Assembly: GCF_007995155.1 (NCBI RefSeq)
Contig: NZ_CP042593.1
Location: 910,001-974,000 of the forward strand
Source of the DNA: Cytobacillus dafuensis
GTDB lineage: Bacteria; Bacillota; Bacilli; Bacillales; Cytobacillaceae
DNA length: 64,000 nt
Direction of reading: 5' to 3'
In this document: piece by piece, positions 54,155 through 61,794 of the stretch
Layout of the letters: each line of letters begins with the position of its first letter
Position numbering within the stretch: position 1 is the first letter of the stretch
The notes under the pieces: generated by a model
Seen by the model: only the letters and a program-made list of their open reading frames with translations
What the model was told of the DNA's origin: nothing
The model's database searches: none
Made by a program: the position numbers and the translations under genes

Positions 54155-54665
54155 TCAACTCGCTCCTTTCTTCAAGTTGCTCTCGAAGTGCTTGCAATCC
54201 TTTATAAAGCCATGTTTTAATTGTGCTTTCAGGCTTATCTAAAATATCAGCAATATCCTTTATCTTTAAATCATGATAATACTTAAGAATAATGACCTCA
54301 CGAGAGTGTGAATCTATTTTTTCTAAGGCTTCCTCAATTTCTATGCTTCTACTGTAATCCACCGTTTCTCCTTTATTTTCTATTAAACTTTTATCTCCAT
54401 ATCTCTTATTTTTTTGAATGTGATCATGGCAGTAATTGAGCATAATTCTAATTAACCAGGTAGAAAAATATTCAGCTTGTTGTACTTTTTTAATGGAGCG
54501 ATATGCTCTGAAAGTTACCTCTTGCAAGGCTTCTAATGCTTCTCCCTCATTTCTCAAATAAGACATCGCTATTATTAACAAGCGAATTTTGTGAATCTGC
54601 ATTAATTCGTAAAAGGCCTGATCATCTCCTTTTTGTGCATTTTTAATGAGTTCTATTATTTCCAA
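54147..54665 (-). CDS. ECF sigma factor (SigV-like group)
   Basis: ECF sigma factor of 172 residues, of the SigV/ECF30-like group typical of Bacillaceae: MSYLRNEGEALEALQEVTFRAY and FSTWLIRIMLNYCHDHIQK (region 2), HSREVIILKYYHDLKIKDIADIL and PESTIKTWLYKGLQALREQL (region 4). TTG 54665 is the start, after aaggaggg. It is coupled to a DUF4179 anti-sigma gene. The sequence is similar to the sigma at 57887, so their promoters and regulons may overlap; tgtctaac occurs upstream of both. Confidence 0.88.
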   Translation of the reverse strand: MEIIELIKNAQKGDDQAFYELMQIHKIRLLIIAMSYLRNEGEALEALQEVTFRAYRSIKKVQQAEYFSTWLIRIMLNYCHDHIQKNKRYGDKSLIENKGETVDYSRSIEIEEALEKIDSHSREVIILKYYHDLKIKDIADILDKPESTIKTWLYKGLQALREQLEERSELNV

Positions 54666-54859
54666 AAAAGAACCCTCCTTTATTTATTGCTACTCGTTAG
54701 ACATGGAAAGTTAAAGAAAAGTCTTAAATATTTTAATTTTTATAAAAATACCCCTTGAAAATTAAGGGGGGATGGAGTCGGCAATTACAAAATCATATTG
54801 AACTAATTATTACTAGGGCTTTGCAGAGTGAAATAAACAAATGTAGTATATCTATAAAG

Positions 54860-55747
54860 TCAGCTATCCGGAGCTTCCTGCAACTTAAACAATTTAGCAA
54901 GGGAAGCATGGAAATCAATCTTATCGCCATTTTTAATCGCGAATAGCAATTCGTGAAAAATGGGCTGTAATCCATAGAAACTACTAACTCGATGAAAAAT
55001 AGAATCTATATCTTCTTGTCCCTCATAATGCGAAAGAACCTTTTTAGTAAATTCAGCACCAAAATCCCAATATATCCCCGCAAAATCAAATGCTGGATCA
55101 CTGATTTGAGCATCTGTAAAATCTATAATTCCTGCTAGTTTATTTTGTTCAGCGTGATAAATCATATTAGCCCCTGTAAGGTCTCCGTGGATCACACATT
55201 TGTTTATTCCCATGTTCGAAAAAGTATTAAAAAAACGATCAAATAGATGATTAATATTGTCCTTTTCAGCTTGATTTAAAAAAGGGAAGACATCTTCTTT
55301 AATAGATGAGTAGAACTTATTCCAATATGAGCTAGTATGGATTGTTGTTAATTCTGTCTTTTTATAATCAATGCTATGTAATTTTGTTAGAAAATCTCCT
55401 AAAAGAATGGCAGTTTCATTTTCATTTGTTAGATCATGACATTGGATCATTGGCAGACCTTCAATGTATTGATGATGAGTGCAAATAAGTCTTTTGTTTT
55501 CATCGTAAAGAAGCTTGTAGGCAGGGATGCTAAGGAAAGGCTTTTTTTCGCTTAAAAGATCTAACAGTTGTTTTTCTATTGTTATTTTAGAAGCTATTTT
55601 CTCGTTTTTGGGAAAACGGAAGACGTCCAAATGATTAATCATGATAATATCGTTGTCCCAGCCTCTATGATTTTCTTTTATTTCATGTATTTTTAAAGTA
55701 GGAAAAGCCTTCTGAATAAAGTTCACTTTTTCACTAGCATTCATCAT
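54860..55747 (-). CDS. Aminoglycoside phosphotransferase-family kinase
   Basis: Protein-kinase-like-fold small-molecule kinase of about 295 residues (APH / choline-kinase family). Catalytic loop CVIHGDLTGANMI and metal-binding IIDFTDAQISDPAFDFAG are complete, and the N-terminal region shows KENHRGWDNDIIMIN, a modified glycine-rich loop. It transfers phosphate to a hydroxyl of an unknown substrate; drug resistance should not be assumed. A GTG at 55753 is possible; ATG 55747 or 55744 is preferred. It is next to, but not coupled with, the sigma gene. Confidence 0.82.
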   Translation of the reverse strand: MMNASEKVNFIQKAFPTLKIHEIKENHRGWDNDIIMINHLDVFRFPKNEKIASKITIEKQLLDLLSEKKPFLSIPAYKLLYDENKRLICTHHQYIEGLPMIQCHDLTNENETAILLGDFLTKLHSIDYKKTELTTIHTSSYWNKFYSSIKEDVFPFLNQAEKDNINHLFDRFFNTFSNMGINKCVIHGDLTGANMIYHAEQNKLAGIIDFTDAQISDPAFDFAGIYWDFGAEFTKKVLSHYEGQEDIDSIFHRVSSFYGLQPIFHELLFAIKNGDKIDFHASLAKLFKLQEAPDS

Positions 55748-55855
55748 TATCACCGCAATAAAGATATTTTTACATAAATTTTACCAGACTTTAGTATCTT
55801 TTAATCCTTTAATCCTCTAAAAATAAAGTAACAAATAGGTGAGGAGGAATGCATG

Positions 55856-56281
55856 ATGAATAAAACGAAAAGAGACTATGAAAATATAATAAATATTATT
55901 CCTATGATTCTTCAGATCGTTTTGAATGTTTCCCTTGTTATTTTAGCAGGCATATTATCTGTTTTATTAGTAAAGGAGCTAATTGTTTTTTTCCAGATGC
56001 TAATTGAAAGTGACAGCAACGATTATAAACTCTTCCTTGCTAATATTCTCATATTCTTTTTGTATTTTGAATTTATCTCGATGATTGTGAAGTATTTTAA
56101 AGAGAATTATCATTTTCCACTGCGATATTTTATATACATTGGCATTACAGCAATGGTAAGACTAATTATTGTTGATCACGATAATCCGCTGAATACTTTG
56201 CTTTATTCCCTTGTTATTTTGGTTCTGATCATTGGGTATTACATCATGCATATAACTCCACGAGTATCTATCAAAAAATAA
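55856..56281 (+). CDS. psiE: PsiE-like membrane protein
   Basis: Membrane protein of about 141 residues with four predicted helices, resembling the phosphate-starvation-inducible PsiE family: [68 protein letters not shown] and a final helix. The YFEFxxMIxxYF and R-IIVDH motifs are the family's conserved parts. ATG 55853 and 55856 both fit gaggagg; 55856 has better spacing. No Pho box was recognised upstream, so the induction signal suggested by the name is not supported here. Confidence 0.82.
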   Translation: MNKTKRDYENIINIIPMILQIVLNVSLVILAGILSVLLVKELIVFFQMLIESDSNDYKLFLANILIFFLYFEFISMIVKYFKENYHFPLRYFIYIGITAMVRLIIVDHDNPLNTLLYSLVILVLIIGYYIMHITPRVSIKK

Positions 56282-56296
56282 GCACATTTTCAAAAT

Positions 56297-56340
56297 AAAT
56301 AAGTATAAACCCTTCATATATCCAGGGTTTATACTTATTT
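56297..56340. terminator. Bidirectional terminator
   Basis: Perfect 16-bp stem aaataagtataaaccc with its complement around a 12-base loop, between convergent genes. Confidence 0.88.
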
Positions 56341-56354
56341 GTGGCTTTTAAGTT

Positions 56355-56705
56355 CTAAACATAAATATTAGTGAAATGTAACAACACTTCGAAAGGTAGA
56401 AATGTTCTTTCTCCAGGTTGTTCATCTGGCTCACCAAATGGCATTTGTGCTATTAAACTCCATTCCCCTGGAATATCCCAAGTTAGTTTAATTTCTTCAT
56501 CAATAATTGGGTTATAGTGCTGTAAAGATGCTCCAATGCCTTCAGCTGTTAAAGTCAGCCATGTTGCGTACTGTAACATAGCACTTCCTTGATGAGACCA
56601 ATTTGGGAATTGCTCTTTATATAATGGTGCATTTTCTTGCATTTGTTTTACTGTCTCTTGGTTTTCAAAGAATAAAATTACCGTTTCACAATCTAGTATT
56701 AGCAA
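56355..56705 (-). pseudogene. Nitroreductase-family remnant, N-terminus missing
   Basis: The frame encodes only the C-terminal half (about 110 residues) of a nitroreductase-fold flavoprotein: QENAPLYKEQFPNWSHQGSA, MLQYATWLTLTAEGIGASLQHY and GEWSLIAQMPFGEPDEQPGE are typical for its second half. The N-terminal FMN-binding RRSIR-type motif is absent, and the frame starts seven bases inside the end of the FrnE gene without an RBS of its own in the usual place. A deletion has probably removed the first half. A functional role is unlikely. Confidence 0.72.
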
Positions 56706-57349
56706 TTACCTGTAAAATCACATTGCATGCCATCAATTTCATTTGTTTCTTTTTTTTCTATTTGTTTATCAATAGCTTGTGCTAATCGTTCTTTGCTGGC
56801 CAATCCTTGAATCACTTCATCGCCAATAATAAATGTTGGAACAGCCATAATTCGCGCTTCTTCGTAAGCATGATTTAGAGCTTCTTGATGCACCTCACGA
56901 TATTTTCGTGATACTAAAGCTTCTCTAAAATCATCCTTAGATAGTCCAACTTCACCTGCCAATTCTGTTAATACTTCTACATCTTCAATATTTTGTTCTT
57001 CTTGGAAAAACGCATTAAATACTCTGTGATGAAAATCATTTCCTTTCCCATGCTCTTTTGCAAACTGAAATCCCTCAAAGGCAAGATGTGTATATGGATG
57101 AGGAGAAACACGCGGTAAACGTATATCAATTCCTAATTTCTTTGCGGCAGGCTGAATAAAGGACTCCCAGGAGCTTAATTTTTCAGGTTCCTGCCAAGGA
57201 TCAATTTTAGGATATGGATTCGGACGTAATTCAAATGGCATCCATTCTACTTCTACATCTTTCTCCTTTGCAATTTCATCTAGAGGACCTTTTCCTAAAA
57301 AACAAAATGGACATATGAAATCGGAATAAGCTTTAATTTTTACAGTCAT
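56699..57349 (-). CDS. DsbA-family oxidoreductase, FrnE-like
   Basis: Cytosolic thioredoxin-fold protein of 216 residues of the FrnE type. The CxxC site is DFICPFCFLG (Cys13, Cys16), the cis-Pro loop is MAVPTFIIG, and the inserted helical domain includes SPHPYTHLAFEGFQFAKEHG and FHHRVFNAFFQEEQNIED. It has no signal peptide. FrnE proteins act as disulfide isomerases or in thiol stress. ATG 57349 follows aaaggtgag. The upstream dyad gttgtaac/gttacaac is a likely operator, perhaps for an HxlR-type repressor. The nitroreductase remnant follows directly. Confidence 0.88.
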   Translation of the reverse strand: MTVKIKAYSDFICPFCFLGKGPLDEIAKEKDVEVEWMPFELRPNPYPKIDPWQEPEKLSSWESFIQPAAKKLGIDIRLPRVSPHPYTHLAFEGFQFAKEHGKGNDFHHRVFNAFFQEEQNIEDVEVLTELAGEVGLSKDDFREALVSRKYREVHQEALNHAYEEARIMAVPTFIIGDEVIQGLASKERLAQAIDKQIEKKETNEIDGMQCDFTGNC

Positions 57350-57383
57350 TTAGGATCTCACCTTTCTCTTAATCTTTTGTTCG

Positions 57384-57413
57384 GTTGTAACTAAGTTTGT
57401 TACAACTTAGTTA
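57384..57413. promoter_or_regulatory. Overlapping dyads upstream of frnE-type gene
   Basis: gttgtaac (57384) pairs with gttacaac (57399), and aactaag (57389) with cttagtt (57406). This resembles operators of thiol- or quinone-responsive HxlR/MarR repressors; a further gttacaac lies at about 57532. Confidence 0.55.
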
Positions 57414-57737
57414 AAAAAATATGTACATCTCAATATAGAGAACTGTACATTCATATTCATTTCCTTTTGAGAAATTGAATAGCTGCAACTACTTCTCAAA
57501 TGTCTCATCATTTGATGTAATCATTATAGTTACAACAAAAACGGAAGTCAACCATAATGTGATAAAAATTTCTAGAAAACTATTTATTGCAGAAAAGTAT
57601 TCTCCTCATCAAGTAGATAGATTTATTAGGGTAGCACCATATCGCTAATATGGTGCTTTCCTATTGAGTTTTTTAAAATTAAATATATATTCTTATCATG
57701 ATACTAAGGAGCTTTCGTCTAAAATTCTCAATTAAAT
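57414..57737. other. Intergenic region without gene
   Basis: AT-rich spacer between divergent units. It contains a perfect hairpin agcaccatat/atatggtgct (57633-57657) with only a weak T run, possibly a remnant terminator. No protein-coding frame is supported. Confidence 0.5.
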
Positions 57738-57768
57738 TGAAACGTTCTACATACCTCGTTTGTCTAAC
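57738..57768 (+). promoter_or_regulatory. Possible ECF promoter
   Basis: tgaaac (57738), 17-bp spacer, then tgtctaac (57761). The -35 element is standard for ECF sigmas; the -10 is non-standard, but tgtctaac is also found upstream of the similar sigma gene on the minus strand (54696-54703). Autoregulation is inferred. Confidence 0.45.
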
Positions 57769-57886
57769 AGTTAGAAAGGCGTCTTTTTAAACTGGTAATA
57801 ATCACAAGGAATCCTTGGAAATTGGGCTTATGTCCATAATCATTAGATGCTAAAAGCTAGATAAGATGAAGGAAGGAGCAGTCATT

Positions 57887-58411
57887 TTGGCAGACATAAA
57901 GAAAGTCCAACGAGCTAAGAAAGGCAATCATAAAGCCTTTCAGGAGCTGATGGAGGAAGAAAAGATTAAACTTTATAAAATGGCTTATGTTTATATGAAA
58001 AACGAGGCAGATACGCTTGAGGTTTTTCAAGAAACCGTTTATAAAGCCTTTATTTCTATTAAAGATTTGAAGGATGAACGTTATTTCTCTACATGGCTAA
58101 CTCGAATTTTGATTAATACGGCATTTGATCTTTTGAACAAGAAAAAAAGAGTCATTCCAATGGAAAGAGAAGTTTTGGAGAGTAAAATCAATCCTTATTT
58201 GCCTAGTGAAGATCATTCTGATTTGATGCAGGCGATAACAGAATTAGATGAAAAATATAAGACAGTTTTAATTCTTCGTTTTTATAAGGATTATACAGTC
58301 AAGCAAATTGCTGAGTTTCTAGATTGTCCAGATGGAACGGTGAAAACAAATATTCATCGAGGGATAAGTCTATTGCGAGAAAAGATGAAGGAGGATTGTG
58401 TAAATGAATAG
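57887..58411 (+). CDS. ECF sigma factor (SigV-like group)
   Basis: ECF sigma factor of about 174 residues, similar to the one encoded at 54147. An ATG at 57866 is in frame, but ggaaggag (57871-57878) points to TTG 57887 (MADIKKVQRAKKGN). Region 2 shows MAYVYMKNEADTLEVFQETVYKAF and FSTWLTRILINTAFDLLNKKK; region 4 shows DEKYKTVLILRFYKDYTVKQIAEFL and PDGTVKTNIHRGISLLREKM. Its end overlaps the DUF4179 gene by eight bases. The pair is the fifth sigma module in the window. Confidence 0.88.
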   Translation: MADIKKVQRAKKGNHKAFQELMEEEKIKLYKMAYVYMKNEADTLEVFQETVYKAFISIKDLKDERYFSTWLTRILINTAFDLLNKKKRVIPMEREVLESKINPYLPSEDHSDLMQAITELDEKYKTVLILRFYKDYTVKQIAEFLDCPDGTVKTNIHRGISLLREKMKEDCVNE

Positions 58412-59708
58412 CCAATTCCCAGAGTTTAAGAATGAATTGGAAAAGATATCGGTGCCTGTAGAGAAGCTTGATAAAATGATCGAAAATACAATAAAGGAAA
58501 ACAGAGTGAAGAGATCGAGAAAGAAAATTGCATTCTATTCATTTAGTGCTGCTGTGGTAGGGTTCGGATTATTTATTGGCTCAGCCATGCTATCCCCAGC
58601 AATGGCGAAGGTTGCATCACATATTCCGCTCGTTGGAACTTTTTTCAATGACTCAGCAGATGAAGGGTTAAGTATAGCGGGGCAGAAGGGATTAACACAG
58701 GTGATTGATCAATCATCAAAGGATAACGGCATAACATTGACAATGAATGAGATCTTTTACGATGGGACGCGTTTAACCTTAGGGTATACGCAGGAATCAC
58801 TTTTCGCTATTGGAGACCTCGAACGGCCGACAATTGAGGTGAACGGAAAGGAAATTAACTTTAGTTCAGGATATTCAGGAGAATTTATTACCCCTAAAAA
58901 ATATAAAGGAACGATTGATATTACACCAACTGAGGAGCTTCCAGAAGAGTTTGAGATGAAAATGAGAATCGATGCTGTCGGTCTCATTCCAGGAAAGTGG
59001 GCGTTTGATTTCCCGGTGAAGCAGTCGAATGAAGTAACTGTCATCAGACCAATGGATGTAAAAATGATTGATGGAGCAGAACTACAACTGGCATCTTTAA
59101 AGCTTGGTCCAGCAGGCACAAATCTTAAGTTCAATGTTACAGTGGATGAAAAAAGTGATTTTGATCCGTATATGTTAAATTTCTATATTTTAGACGAAAA
59201 GGAAAATGTGTATGATTTCGTTGGATCAAGTGGAAATGGTGAAACAGAGAACGGAATAGAAAAGGCAAATCTTGATTATCTTTATGCACCTTTAAAAGAG
59301 GGAACGAAAAAGGTTAAGGTTATTCCTTATATCATTCCAATGGTGGAGGATGGCTATGAAGAATACTCTGTTTCATTAGATGGACAAAGCCTCCCTTTCA
59401 CAATGGTTCAAAATGAAGAGGAGAAAGTAAAAGTCACGGATATTCAGCATAAGAATGATAGGGTAATTGTCTATTTTGAAGTTCTAAGTGATGCTATTAT
59501 TGACAATCATGCTTCCCGTAATTCAATTTGGCTAGAGGATGCAAGCGGGGAGAATTTAATATCTAAGGATAAGCCTTTAGCAGAAAGATTAGAAGGAAAT
59601 CGGTTTAAACAGGAATTTTCAACAAAAAATATGAAAGGTTTAAAGCTGAAAACCTTTAATCAGCCAAAACCAATTATGTATGAGGCGTTTGAAATTGATT
59701 TACCATAA
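58404..59708 (+). CDS. DUF4179-type anti-sigma factor
   Basis: Single-pass membrane protein of 434 residues: basic cytoplasmic helices (1-40), one membrane helix (about 43-64, IAFYSFSAAVVGFGLFIGSAML) and an extracytoplasmic region beginning KVASHIPLVGTFFND, followed by beta-rich modules (ITLTMNEIFYDGTRLTLGYT; VKVTDIQHKNDRVIVYFEV). The SHIPLVG/FF segment corresponds to SNIPIIGDIFKF of the 23400 protein. It is coupled to the preceding sigma gene and is the likely cognate anti-sigma. A terminator follows eight bases after the stop. Confidence 0.85.
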   Translation: MNSQFPEFKNELEKISVPVEKLDKMIENTIKENRVKRSRKKIAFYSFSAAVVGFGLFIGSAMLSPAMAKVASHIPLVGTFFNDSADEGLSIAGQKGLTQVIDQSSKDNGITLTMNEIFYDGTRLTLGYTQESLFAIGDLERPTIEVNGKEINFSSGYSGEFITPKKYKGTIDITPTEELPEEFEMKMRIDAVGLIPGKWAFDFPVKQSNEVTVIRPMDVKMIDGAELQLASLKLGPAGTNLKFNVTVDEKSDFDPYMLNFYILDEKENVYDFVGSSGNGETENGIEKANLDYLYAPLKEGTKKVKVIPYIIPMVEDGYEEYSVSLDGQSLPFTMVQNEEEKVKVTDIQHKNDRVIVYFEVLSDAIIDNHASRNSIWLEDASGENLISKDKPLAERLEGNRFKQEFSTKNMKGLKLKTFNQPKPIMYEAFEIDLP

Positions 59709-59715
59709 CTAATTT

Positions 59716-59745
59716 AGCCGTTTCCATTTTGGAGACGGCCTTTTT
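59716..59745 (+). terminator. Rho-independent terminator
   Basis: agccgtttcc with ggagacggc(c), loop attt, followed by TTTTT. Confidence 0.85.
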
Positions 59746-59753
59746 ATAGAATT

Positions 59754-59852
59754 TGTGAACTTAGACAATAAAGTTGTGAACACGGACAATAAAATAGAAA
59801 TTTGGACAATATTTTCTCAGAACCACCAATATATTTGATATTTGGACAATAT
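59754..59852. repeat. Helically phased ggacaata repeat array
   Basis: ggacaata or agacaata occurs at 59763, 59784, 59804 and 59844, with a degenerate accaata copy at about 59824: steps of 20-21 bp, two DNA turns. The first two units also share ttgtgaac. The array lies between convergent genes and after a terminator, so it is not an ordinary promoter. Confidence 0.75.
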
Positions 59853-59863
59853 GTATAGGTAAG

Positions 59864-59911
59864 ATAAAAAAAGCCTGCTCCAGTCAAAATATTTATGTAC
59901 CGAGGCAGGCT
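59864..59911 (-). terminator. Terminator of the peptide ABC operon
   Basis: On the minus strand agcctgc...gcaggct encloses a long loop and is followed by seven T. Confidence 0.8.
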
Positions 59912-59946
59912 TTTATGTCATTCATATTGAGTTTGTGTTGCTGCTA

Positions 59947-61764
59947 TTACTTACTAGAGTTATACTTGTTCAAGAATTCCGTAACCTTAGCTTGATCTGC
60001 TTTAAGTTCGTTTCCAGTTTTCACAAGTGGACTAACTGTTGAAACGGCTTTGATTTTTTTGCCTTGGTAATAGCTTAGGATTTCATCTTGATTGATTGAG
60101 TAGAGAACAGCTTTTCTTAAATCTTCGCTTTTAGCAACTTCACGATTAGCAGTATTAAATAGTAAGTAGGATACAGAGTTGCTTTCCATACTTTGAAGTC
60201 TTAACTTACTGTCGCCTTCAACCACTTCATGTTTATTTTCTGGTACACCATATAATACATAAATTTCACCATTACGTAATGCGGAAAGTGAGCTATCCAA
60301 ATCTTTAATGAATCGAAGCTTGATGTTCGAGATTTTTGGTTCGTTTTCTGTTCCTTTCATATAACCAGGATTTTTGTAGAAGATCGCTTCGTAATCATTT
60401 TTGTAAGAGAGAATGTAAGGACCGCTTGTGTAAAGTGTGTTATTGTATTTGTCACCTTCAGTAACTGTATTTTGATCCCCATAAGGAATATCTTTGTTTA
60501 CATCAAAAGTAGCAACATCATAAGTGTTGATGCTCTCAACCTGCTTTTTAGAAACAATACCGGCAGATTGGTGTGCTAAATAATTAAGTACCTGTGGAAA
60601 TGGCTCTGTTGTTGTTACTTTAACAACTTGGTATTTTCCCTCTTTGTTATTTGCTTGTGTTTTATCAGCAACAAGCTCAGTAATTTTAGTATCTAAGCCT
60701 TTTTCAAGACCTTCTCTTATGGATTCATCACTGCCTGATTGCTTAACATTTTCAAGTGCACTTAAATCAGTTACAACCTCCGCTGTTTTAATATGCTCAT
60801 GCAAGCTATATGTGCGGTGATCTGGTACTGAGTCCTTATCTTTTGCACGATTTAGAGAGAAGATAACATCATCTGCTCCTACACGCTCGCCAGTATCAAC
60901 AGCTTTTTTATCAGTGATTTTGGCAAAATTAATATCGTCTCTCAATAGGAAATAATACTCTGCGTTTCCATCTGCAATGCTATAGTTACGTGATAGTGAT
61001 CCATCAGCTGTAATTTTGTCATCATCCGTTAAGTTAATTAAACGAACATACATATTCGTGTTAATCATGTTAATAGAACCATCGTTACCCTTAATTGGGT
61101 CAAGTGATGTTAAGGTTGGATTGGCTTGTGATAAGACAAGCGGCTCTGATGCGCGCTTTGCTTGGTCATTAAAATCAATTGTCTCCCAAGCAAGGGAACG
61201 AGATTTTGAAAGTCTCACTGTATCAGGGTTTAACACGTCTTTGTTAATAGCCTGTGTTTTTAAAGAAATGTATAACGGTGCAATATATGCCTTATCAAAT
61301 ACAAGTCGTTGTTCTAATTCCTTATATGTTTCAACATATTCTTCAGGTGTTTGAGTGCTTGCTTTGTCAATTAATTTGTCTATTTCAGGATCAGCCAAAA
61401 TGCTGTAATCGCCGCCGCTTTTGAATAGGGAACGAACGGCGTAATCTGGGTTCCCAGTAACTGTTGTCCAACCTGACAATGAAACATCATAGTTGCCTGC
61501 GTCTTGTTGAGCTTTAAAGCTGCCATAATCAGGCTGAATATTCAGCTTTACATTAAAGCCATTCTTGACAAGCTGATCGCGAACAATATTCATATCTTCT
61601 TCGCTGCTGCTCATTCCTAGAATTTCAATATCAACTTGCGCATTTTGTTCTCCGCCTGATTTCTCATTTGAAGCCGGTTTTTCTGCAACATCAGATTTTG
61701 TTTTAACACATCCTGCTAACATTAAGACGAAGGCAAGAAGCAGTGGTAATAGAGTTTTTTTCAC
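59947..61764 (-). CDS. Peptide ABC substrate-binding lipoprotein, apparently circularly permuted
   Basis: Family 5 (OppA/DppA-type) solute-binding protein, 605 residues, with a lipoprotein signal (LMLAGCVK, Cys19). The order of halves is unusual. Residues 44-198 look like the usual C-terminal part of the family (VRDQLVKNGFNVKLNIQ, GNYDVSLSGW, DPEIDKLIDKASTQTPEE, KAYIAPLYISL), whereas residues 207-605 look like the usual N-terminal and middle parts (LVLSQANPTLTSLDPI, GERVGADDVIFSLNRAKD, EDLRKAVLYSINQDEIL) and end where the missing C-part would begin. In OppA the termini are near each other, so such a protein could fold. It lies 30 bases after its permease gene. Family certain; permutation is my reading. 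Confidence 0.88.
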   Translation of the reverse strand: MKKTLLPLLLAFVLMLAGCVKTKSDVAEKPASNEKSGGEQNAQVDIEILGMSSSEEDMNIVRDQLVKNGFNVKLNIQPDYGSFKAQQDAGNYDVSLSGWTTVTGNPDYAVRSLFKSGGDYSILADPEIDKLIDKASTQTPEEYVETYKELEQRLVFDKAYIAPLYISLKTQAINKDVLNPDTVRLSKSRSLAWETIDFNDQAKRASEPLVLSQANPTLTSLDPIKGNDGSINMINTNMYVRLINLTDDDKITADGSLSRNYSIADGNAEYYFLLRDDINFAKITDKKAVDTGERVGADDVIFSLNRAKDKDSVPDHRTYSLHEHIKTAEVVTDLSALENVKQSGSDESIREGLEKGLDTKITELVADKTQANNKEGKYQVVKVTTTEPFPQVLNYLAHQSAGIVSKKQVESINTYDVATFDVNKDIPYGDQNTVTEGDKYNNTLYTSGPYILSYKNDYEAIFYKNPGYMKGTENEPKISNIKLRFIKDLDSSLSALRNGEIYVLYGVPENKHEVVEGDSKLRLQSMESNSVSYLLFNTANREVAKSEDLRKAVLYSINQDEILSYYQGKKIKAVSTVSPLVKTGNELKADQAKVTEFLNKYNSSK

Positions 61765-61794
61765 AATGTATTCCTCCTTTGAATTTGAAAAATA

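Noticed and set aside
54860..55747. Aminoglycoside resistance gene
   Set aside because: Kinase motifs are real, but the family is broad and nothing here points to a drug as substrate.
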